This document shows, one piece after another, positions 21,017 to 64,000 of a stretch of 64,000 bases of DNA. How positions within the stretch are numbered: position 1 is the stretch's first letter; every line of letters begins with the position of its first letter. The notes beneath the pieces are model-generated. The model was not told the DNA's origin and did not search any database. It saw nothing but the letters and a program-made list of their open reading frames with translations. The stretch comes from Glandiceps talaboti. Taxonomy: Eukaryota > Hemichordata > Enteropneusta > Spengelidae. The stretch covers positions 7,951,259-8,015,258 of the forward strand of contig NC_135559.1 in assembly GCF_964340395.1 (NCBI RefSeq). Direction: 5' to 3'. A program made the position numbers and the translations under genes.

Positions 21017-21671
21017 TACTAAAAAAATGTCCACAACAATCTAAGCTTAAGGTACTAGAATGCACCATGGAGACACATATCTCTGAAAATCAAAGTCACT
21101 AAACATTAATCTACAAATTTTACTATATGAAAGTTTGTCAGTTTTTGAAGAAAATGAAAGAAATTTGAGGTTCACTAGGTTTTTTTAAAGGGAAATATGT
21201 CATTTATTTTCTTTATAGCACAGTATTCGGTGGCCAAATTGGATTCTGAAATGGCAGACAATGCTAATCCATATGGCCACTTTAAAGGGAAGGAAAACAC
21301 AGTATGACCAGATAATATGTAAACACACATCCATAATTGGTATGTTATGCAATATGCTTCTGACAATCTGCGAGTAAACATCTTGATTTGTTGATGGAAA
21401 GATCATGTAATCGTAATCATTTTGTTTTTAAAATATGTGGGAGGGGTTGGCCAATGTGTGAGGGCGCCCTTCACGGCATACCTTATAGACTATATCTGTA
21501 CCATACCACACTCTCTGGTAGTGTGTGTAGTGTAATAAGGATTAAAATTGAAATTAATCACAGTCTTATATGTATATTTGTACAGAAAATGTATTCGATG
21601 CTATCTGGATATATTTCTGAATGTAATTCTAAATCCTGATTTCAGTGATAAATATCCTTTTCAGAAATCTG

Positions 21672-21677
21672 AATAAA
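21672..21677 (+). promoter_or_regulatory. polyadenylation signal of the reductase gene
   Basis: AATAAA about 655 bp after the stop codon. Its context (CAGAAATCTGAATAAAGTT) is conserved in the duplicated 3' fragment at 10140-10160, which supports this as the real transcript end. Confidence 0.75.
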
Positions 21678-21720
21678 GTTATTTCACTTTAAAAGAGTTA
21701 GAAATTATCTTTTGATATGT

Positions 21721-21722
21721 GT

Positions 21723-21757
<35 letters not shown>
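21721..21757 (+). repeat. (GTT)n microsatellite
   Basis: About 12 GTT units directly after the presumed reductase transcript end. Confidence 0.95.
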
Positions 21758-21830
21758 ATATCATGATAGGTGTAGCCTTGAGATAGATTTAACAAATTCC
21801 ATTGTAAGGAAACTATGCCAGAAGATGTAC

Positions 21831-23159
21831 TACAGAACCAGAGTGACTGTAGAGTTTCAATTACTACAGAACCAGAGTGACTATAGAGTTTCAATTACTA
21901 CAGAACCAGAGTGACTGTAGAGTTTCAATTACTACAGAACCAGAGTGACTATAGAGTTTCAATTACTACAGTGCCAGAGTGACTGTAGAGTTTCAATTAC
22001 TACAGAACCAGAGTGACTATAGAGTTTCAATTACTACAGAACCAGAGTGACTATAGAGTTTCAATTACTACAGTGCCAGAGTGACTGTAGAGTTTCAATT
22101 ACTACAGAACCAGAGTGACTGTAGAGTTTCAATTACTACAGTGCCAGTGCTGTAGAGTTTCAATTACTACAGAACCAGTGCTGTAGAGTTTCAATTACTA
22201 CAGAACCAGAGTGACTGTAGAGTTTCAATTACTACAGTGCCAGTGCTGTAGAGTTTCAATTACTACAGAACCAGAGTGACTGTAGAGTTTCAATTACTAC
22301 AGAACCAGAGTGACTGTAGAGTTTCAATTACTACAGTGCCAGTGCTGTAGAGTTTCAATTACTACAGAACCAGAGTGACTGTAGAGTTTCAATTACTACA
22401 GTGCCAGTGCTGTAGAGTTTCAATTACTTCAGAACCAGAGTGACTGTAGAGTTTCAATTACTACAGTGCCAGTGCTGTAGAGTTTCAATTACTTCAGAAC
22501 CAGAGTGACTGTAGAGTTTCAATTACTACAGAACCAGAGTGACTGTAGAGTTTCAATTACTACAGAACCAGAGTGACTGTAGCGTTTCAATTACTACAAA
22601 ACCAGAGTGACTGTAGAGTTTCAATTACTACAGAACCAGAGTGACTGTAGCGTTTCAATTACTACAGAACCAGAGTGACTGTAGCGTTTCAATTACTACA
22701 GAACCAGAGTGACTGTAGAGTTTCAATTACTTCAGAACCAGAGTGACTGTAGAGTTTCAATTACTACAGAACCAGAGTGACTATAGAGTTTCAATTACTA
22801 CAGTGCCAGTGCTGTAGAGTTTCAATTACTACAGAACCAGAGTGACTGTAGAGTTTCAATTACTTCAGAACCAGAGTGACTATAGAGTTTCAATTACTTC
22901 AGAACCAGAGTGACTATAGAGTTTCAATTACTTCAGAACCAGAGTGACTGTAGAGTTTCAATTACTTCAGAACCAGAGTGACTGTAGAGTTTCAATTACT
23001 TCAGAACCAGAGTGACTGTAGAGTTTCAATTACTACAGAACCAGAGTGACTGTAGAGTTTCAATTACTACAGAACCAGAGTGACTGTAGAGTTTCAATTA
23101 CTTCAGAACCAGAGTGACTGTAGAGTTTCAATTACTACAGAACCAGAGTGACTGTAGAG

Positions 23160-23163
<4 letters not shown>
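21831..23163 (+). repeat. 34 bp minisatellite, about 39 units
   Basis: The unit is CAGAACCAGAGTGACTGTAG plus AGTTTCAATTACTA (34 bp). A shorter 31 bp variant (CAGTGCCAGTGCTGTAG form) is interspersed about every second to fifth unit. Point variants (CTATAG, AGCG, ACTTCAG) cluster in neighbouring units, a sign of recent unequal exchange or conversion. It starts 150 bp after the reductase polyadenylation signal and ends 1.3 kb before RB1. Confidence 0.97.
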
Positions 23164-23257
<94 letters not shown>

Positions 23258-23311
23258 CATACATACATACATACATACATACATACATACATACATACAT
23301 ACATACATACA

Positions 23312-23346
<35 letters not shown>
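23164..23346 (+). repeat. (AT)n then (CATA)n microsatellites
   Basis: A pure AT run of about 88 bp continues into about 93 bp of CATA units, and begins inside the last minisatellite unit (GAGTTTCATATAT). All frames across it are low complexity. Confidence 0.98.
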
Positions 23347-23689
23347 GTTGATAAGTGTCTTGGTTGGAGAGGTATACTAGAACGTACCTGTGCATCATTT
23401 TCCTGCCAAGATATATTTTTTCTAGTAGCAGTGGTCCATCTTTTTTTCCATCACCCACTCATATCCGGAATTTTTTTCAAGCAATTCTATTTGGCATCTC
23501 CCCCCCCGAAATCTTCCAAGCCCCCCCCCGGATATCAAATGGTCCACCCCTAAATCCAAATATATCCTTGTATGTTGTAATGTATATATTACATACCATG
23601 GACTTTACCTGTTCAATGAAACACATAATTGCACATTTCTTGACGGCTATTCTCCGGTAAACAAACGGGGTATATCAAATTGCAGCCTT

Positions 23690-23920
23690 TTAATTGTTAT
23701 GTTAGTTTTTTTTTGTTTTTTTTAGATTTAAACGTATTTCCGTAGCTGTATACACGATAAATCAAATCAAACCAAACCAAATCAAATTGAAATAAGATTT
23801 TTGTGTCCGCAACAAGAATAACGCCCTCAACGGCGATCACGATTTCAACCAATATTTCTATCAATTTCTATCAATATGTACAATGTCTAATTATTATTAT
23901 TGGTATTTTAACAATTTTTA
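23690..23920 (-). repeat. dispersed repeat copy (GTGTGGACC family)
   Basis: Contains AACGCCCTCAACGGCGATCA, CGATTTCAACC and CAATGTCTAATTATTATTAT, then GTATTTTAACAATTTT. The same order, slightly diverged, is found at 60600-60770 and inverted at 39700-39840. This copy lies about 0.5 kb upstream of the RB1 start codon. Confidence 0.65.
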
Positions 23921-24252
23921 GTGCATTGTGATCAAAAAATGATCCTCGATCCAGTTAACAGATGCTATGATGTATTTTTTATGAATCCAATTTGTTGTGA
24001 AAATACCTTTGGTTATTTGAAAAAAATACATCCCATTTGCAGAAAAGCCGAAACATTATTACAGAATGGAATTTGTTGTAATTTCCCCTGTCTAATTTTC
24101 TTATTCATACAATTTACGGCTAGTACAACATGTTAGACATTCAGTTGTTTCACGTTCTTTGTGAGTAAATTTATAATAAAGAAGCCACTGACCGCGAATT
24201 CATTACAAATGCAAATTACATGAAAATATATTGTAATTTTATGCAAATCTTT

Positions 24253-24311
24253 GCGTCATTTTATCATTACCCAATCAGGTGAAAGCGTCGCGGCGGCGCT
24301 ATTTCGCGGGG
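24253..24311 (+). promoter_or_regulatory. candidate RB1 promoter elements
   Basis: Within 215 bp of the RB1 start codon lie TGCGTCA (24252-24258, ATF/CRE-like), CCAAT (24271-24275) and ATTTCGCGGGG (24301-24311, E2F-like), in a locally CpG-rich patch unlike the surrounding AT-rich DNA. Mammalian RB1 promoters are known to use ATF and E2F sites, and E2F-Rb autoregulation is established there. No TATA box is evident. Function here is inferred from motif and position. Confidence 0.45.
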
Positions 24312-24466
24312 TTTTTCAGCTGGCAGTATTTTCCTATTTGGCCTATCGAAACTCCGCCTTATTTTCGTCCAAGATTCACACGATTTTGACTAATTAGATT
24401 CATGGTTTGTACCTGATCGCTTGTTTATCCGTCCCTTGACTTACTTGTGAAGAGTCTCCGCCGAAC

Positions 24467-60024
<35,558 letters not shown>

Positions 60025-62340
60025 ATAACGACAAATGTGTCTGCTGCTCATACATACATACACAATCTGCCTTATTAAGCTGAAAGTTTTTCTTACAAGG
60101 AGTACAGTCTTTCATGGTATTTTTTCAAAAGAGTGCTAAAGCATACAAAACTTGTCAAGAGTTCAATTTTTTAAAAACTAACTTATTGTTACTGATTGAA
60201 GTATGCCAAATTTTGATGCTAGGATGATATTTTATGCTCAGTGTTGATTGAAGTAGTGTCAGATTTTCAATGCAGTAAGATGTAGGAAACTTGAGACATT
60301 TTCCTCAAAATCTTACCATTTTATTTGGTTATTTTGCTACTTTGTGAAGGAGAATCAGATATTCAATGAAGTAAGATGTAGGAAAGTTGAGACATTTTCC
60401 TCAAAATCTTACAATTTGATGTGGTTAATTTGCGACTTTGTGAAAGTTTTTCTTAGGATATTTGATGCACTGAGGAATGTGTAAAGCTGTACTAGCAGTA
60501 ATTGGAACTTTTTCTGAAACCGTTTTGTTAGATATAATGATTTAAAACATACACCCTGAACAGTATTCATACAATGTATTTGTGTAGCTATACACATGAT
60601 ATTGTACAATAAATCAATACGTTAATTTTTGGGTCTGCGCCTTAAAATCGGTGTCCCAATGCGACCATGATTTCAACCCGTTGTTGCACTACTTATGAAT
60701 ACAGATGACCCGTACTTAACATGTACAATGTCTAATTATTGGTATTTTAACAATTTTCAGTGAAAATATTGTTGTTTATCTTGTCGAAAAAATAATATGG
60801 TAACCATAGTTACAGCTAGTGCAGGTTTAATACACATCAGTGATTAACATCAGTAACTTGTTAACAGAGATGATGTAGAAATATTCCAATGATGTAATTT
60901 CGCGGGTAAAAAAAAGTTTCCACTATGAAATAGAAGGTGGAATTTATGCAAACTTGAAAAGACCAAACATGATTTTTCCAAAGAAACTAAATTTAAAAAG
61001 GAGAGTGTATGTTGAAAGAGAAGTGAACTATGTGGTGTTACGTGTATCAAGAATGGCCAGTAATGACAGGTTTCAAAGTTTTATACCTAGTCAGTTCTTT
61101 GAAAAGAAGTTTTGATAGTCAAAAGTCAGAAGTCAATGGAGTGAAGTTTGTTTAAAGACTTGGGAATTTGTAAGGGATAATTCCAAGACTTTTGTTACAA
61201 CCATATTACCTGAATAGTTTTACCAGCTAAGGATTTGTCACAACCCCAACCAAGGATATAGTAATCCCGTCTGACTTGCTCCTTGTACATTGCTTGGGCC
61301 AGCATAGGGAACTTGCAAACCCGCCATCTTTAATATCCTGAACGTTGCATCATGAGAAATGTGATGATAAATATGATTAAAGAGTATTGTAAACAATTGT
61401 GTTACATTGTTTGTAACCACAAATAATGTAGTCATGGTTACCATGACCATTGTAGGAGGTTTATTGTATCGATAGCTCCAGATTAGGTATTGCAATAACT
61501 ACAGATATCCCATAGTCCTTTGTGTCTGAGCATGCTCAGTCTGGATTGTAAGTTCCCTATGGTCTATGCACAATGTTGCATATGTACAGAATATGGGTTG
61601 TGACTTAAGTCAAATTTGTTTGTTCATTTACTTAGTTCACCAATATATGTAATCAGATAATGAACACTATAATGATAGAAATTGTCAAATTTTTAGCAAT
61701 CCTGTCAAGCTAATTAGCTGTAAGACAACGACATTACCAAATGTTTTGTTTTGTTTCCATCCATTCTTTGATGTCAACAACAATGGTATAGTTTAATTGT
61801 CATCCAGTACACACATCTGGATGAAGTGCTATTTGTTTGTTTATTCGTTTGTTGACAAACATTGTGTGTTGCATCACAGTCACTGTTCAGACCGTTTTCC
61901 CATCATCACATCGAATTTAGTTTTAAATGATGCCAGAGTTCACTGCATGGGAGGAAAAAAGGTCTTCATGTAAGTTGTGCTCTGATAAAAGTTCTGTTCA
62001 AGCATCCCTACTTGTTGACGAGGTTTTCACCCAGAGATGCATGTATGTGAATTGGACAACCGCTGTGCTTTGAGTAAGCATAACATTGTGTTAAGCATTA
62101 TTAGTTTTTACAATCTGTTTTCTGTCTTAAAAATCTTCAGTTTCATAAAAACTGGTTGTTTTATGTGTCGTCTGCCTGCCCTTCAGTTGATCTTCAGAAG
62201 GATGCCCTTGTGATACTGTAATAAATAGTTGTACATTATTGAAATTCCGTAATTTCAATGTCACAAAATGATGTTCGCAAGTGGTAGAATGTTAAAAAGT
62301 ACAAACGTGTTTTACTATTTCAAAGCCGTAAAAAAAGTGT
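60025..62340 (+). other. RB1 3'UTR and downstream flank
   Basis: No further gene seen. It contains a 95 bp direct duplication (about 60262-60450, AAGTTGAGACATTTTCCTCA) and a reversed GTGTGGACC-family copy at 60490-60800. AATAAA at 60608 lies inside that repeat; other AATAAA signals at 62795 and 63317 are alternatives, so the RB1 transcript end is unresolved. Confidence 0.5.
60490..60800 (-). repeat. dispersed repeat copy (GTGTGGACC family), reverse
   Basis: ACACCCTGAACAGTATTCAT, ATTTGTGTAGCTATACACAT, then CATGATTTCAACCCG and ACAATGTCTAATTATTGGTA. This is the same order, inverted, as at 39700-39960, and parallels 23690-23920. Confidence 0.7.
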
Positions 62341-62357
62341 TCCTTACTGGCTGCATC

Positions 62358-62510
62358 ATTTGCATAAATGAATATGCAAATTTGACTGGCTACATTATTT
62401 GCATATATGAAGATGCATATTTTTTTTTTTTGCCAACATGACTCAACATGTTAAGCAGGTTGTAAGTTGAGTGATGGAAATATTTGCATATCAAAAATAA
62501 ATATGCAAAT
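62358..62510. promoter_or_regulatory. cluster of five octamer motifs
   Basis: ATTTGCAT or its complement ATGCAAAT occurs exactly at 62358-62365, 62374-62381, 62397-62404, 62482-62489 and 62503-62510. The octamer is the classic POU-domain (Oct) binding site. Part of the cluster is a small duplication (GGCTGCATCATTTGCAT and GGCTACATTATTTGCAT). It is 2.3 kb after the RB1 stop; function is inferred. Confidence 0.5.
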
Positions 62511-63763
62511 CAGGAAGTGCATAATGATTTAAGTGGTTTGGTTATTCCAGGTCAAATATATGTACGAAATCATTCCTACCTTACATTTTTCCTCCATGGC
62601 CTTTAAGATTGTTGAATTATGGGAAAATTCCATCAAAAAAAATTTGAACTCTTATTAATATGCCTTCTTTTAAGTAGTTTTCTGAGATTTTAATATAATA
62701 TTAATGAATTTTAAAAGCAGAAAGAAGAGTAATCTAATTCTGTACTACATGTTCTCTTGCCAGTTAAAGTGCAGATAATTAAAAGGTGTTTTTAAATAAA
62801 TATTGATAAAACTCTTAAATTAAAATGAAAAATCTATAACTCGATTATTTAAGCAAAGTCTTTTATTGTTGTTTGTCCAGACCCTTTGAAAAAAATAAGA
62901 TGCCAAAAAAATTCAAAGATTTGAAAAGTTTCAAAGATTTTGTAAAATTGGAAATCAAATTTCACGAGAAATTTTCAAGTTATCCCTTTTTAAGCAAATC
63001 AGTGGAAAGTGATCTTGCTCCCCAGAGATTCTTTTTCAAGAGCAATATGAGAGTTTTCAAAATTTTTGTTACTTTTCGTAACATTTCTATTTGGAGAAAT
63101 TCCAATCGGATTTCTCTCTTTTATCAAAATTTTAAAGTTTGGTTGAAAATAAAATGATGGACTTAATGTTTTATTGAACCATACTGATAACATTTTATTG
63201 TTTAATTAATTCATAACTGTTGATATTTTTAATGTTGTAATTTACATGCAAATGCCATGGTTCGGTTAAACTAAAACTTTAGCTATGTTTCTGTATATTG
63301 TTGGTGATTTTCAAAAAATAAATTGTAACTTTATTTGTTTGTCTATATTTGGTTCTGAAAATGTAGTGTTAGTTGGTTAAATTTTATCTTCATTTTGATG
63401 TGTAAATTTGGATTGATATTCATAATTTGAAGTGTCTTTTGTATTTATAATCTATTCTGCTGTTGATGGTGGTAGGGTATCAGCAATATCCATCGGGGAA
63501 ACGTTGACTTTTTGAAAAAAAAATCATGTGTTTCCTCTGAGACATGTGACGTGGCCCATTGTAGTACACCCATGACGATGCTGACAAGATGTCTGCAAAA
63601 AATTTGGAATTAACAATTTTTTGACTGTTAGTTGAAATTTTCATTACTAAGTCTGAGCCTGGAGTCCATGAACATTCATTCTCGCAAAAAAAAAAAATCA
63701 TATTGTTTTTAAAAAAAATGAATTTATTACCAGTGTTATTTGTTCACAGGTCTAATATTTTCC
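62511..63763. other. AT-rich flank, no gene seen
   Basis: Short frames occur (for example at 62900-63157, Lys/Phe-rich) but show no recognised family and reflect AT-rich composition. AATAAA hexamers at 62795 and 63317 could end a long RB1 transcript. Confidence 0.5.
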
Positions 63764-64000
63764 CCTTAAAAGAAAAGTCCAGTCAGATGGCATCACATTT
63801 AAATACAAAGTGTTTACACAAAGGGATTGTGGGAAATGTGATGTCATCACCAGATGTTTTCCCATAAACCCATGCGGGAAATGCCCAAAATGGCTGAACA
63901 CATGTCAAGGGAAGAAGGGCTTCTTTAGTTTTCAATGTTGAGTAAGTTACTGAGGTGATTTTTTATCACCCAAAATCATTGTAAGTTGATAGCAGTAATC
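63764..64000. repeat. partial repeat element cut by the window end
   Basis: Starts with AAAAGTCCAGTCAGA, the complement of the TCTGACTGGACTTTT word in the intron 1 array, and ends with AAGTTGATAGCAGTAATC, the start word of the same array in forward orientation. The inverted arrangement suggests the array words lie at or near element ends. Confidence 0.6.

Noticed and set aside
21831-23163. CRISPR-like array of regular repeats
   Set aside because: Units are contiguous with no unique spacers and the DNA is eukaryotic; it is a minisatellite.
23921-24136. 71-codon frame upstream of RB1
   Set aside because: Begins without an ATG in good context right after a dispersed repeat copy and resembles nothing known.
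62900-63157. Lys/Phe-rich open frame downstream of RB1
   Set aside because: AT-rich composition explains it; no family resemblance, and no splice or expression evidence.

Overview
This is invertebrate nuclear DNA: AT-rich, with spliced genes using GT-AG introns and a dense load of microsatellites, minisatellites and small dispersed repeats. The gene content (a single-exon TRIM-NHL gene, a YajO-like aldo-keto reductase, one retinoblastoma gene) and a tRNA-derived SINE would suit a marine invertebrate such as a hemichordate or amphioxus. That assignment is inference; a lophotrochozoan is not excluded. No prokaryotic features are present. Layout: (1) 1-3.9 kb is repeat-rich, with SINE copies, a 6 x 50 bp array, two adjacent inverted-repeat elements and a hexanucleotide microsatellite. 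(2) 3.92-6.14 kb is an intronless TRIM gene (RING, two B-boxes, coiled coil, filamin-like domain, NHL propeller). (3) 6.15-13.8 kb has no intact gene. It holds a copied last exon and 3'UTR of the reductase (9.8 kb), a 190 bp direct-repeat pair, and an orphan histone-type 3' stem-loop with its downstream purine element on the minus strand (12.7 kb). (4) 13.8-21.7 kb is the reductase gene, 8 coding exons, 368 aa, catalytic tetrad D64/Y69/K96/H139. Its introns hold a nearly perfect 193 bp foldback element with a 9 bp target duplication, a 0.6 kb CA/CATA microsatellite, and local duplications of exon edges. (5) 21.8-23.35 kb is a 34 bp minisatellite of about 39 units running into AT and CATA tracts. 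(6) 24.47-60.02 kb is RB1, 24 coding exons, 967 aa, phase-consistent throughout, with conserved pocket A, pocket B, Cdk sites, the conserved FYN of the LxCxE cleft and a cyclin-docking motif. (7) 60.0-64 kb is 3' flank with repeats and a cluster of octamer motifs. All three genes lie on the + strand. They are functionally unrelated (ubiquitin ligase, redox enzyme, cell-cycle repressor), and nothing suggests an operon or shared pathway. The most unusual signal is recurrent: short tandem duplications that straddle a splice donor, at three exons in two neighbouring genes. In reductase exon 3 the duplicated unit is 69 bp, open in frame, and creates a ladder of five donors.
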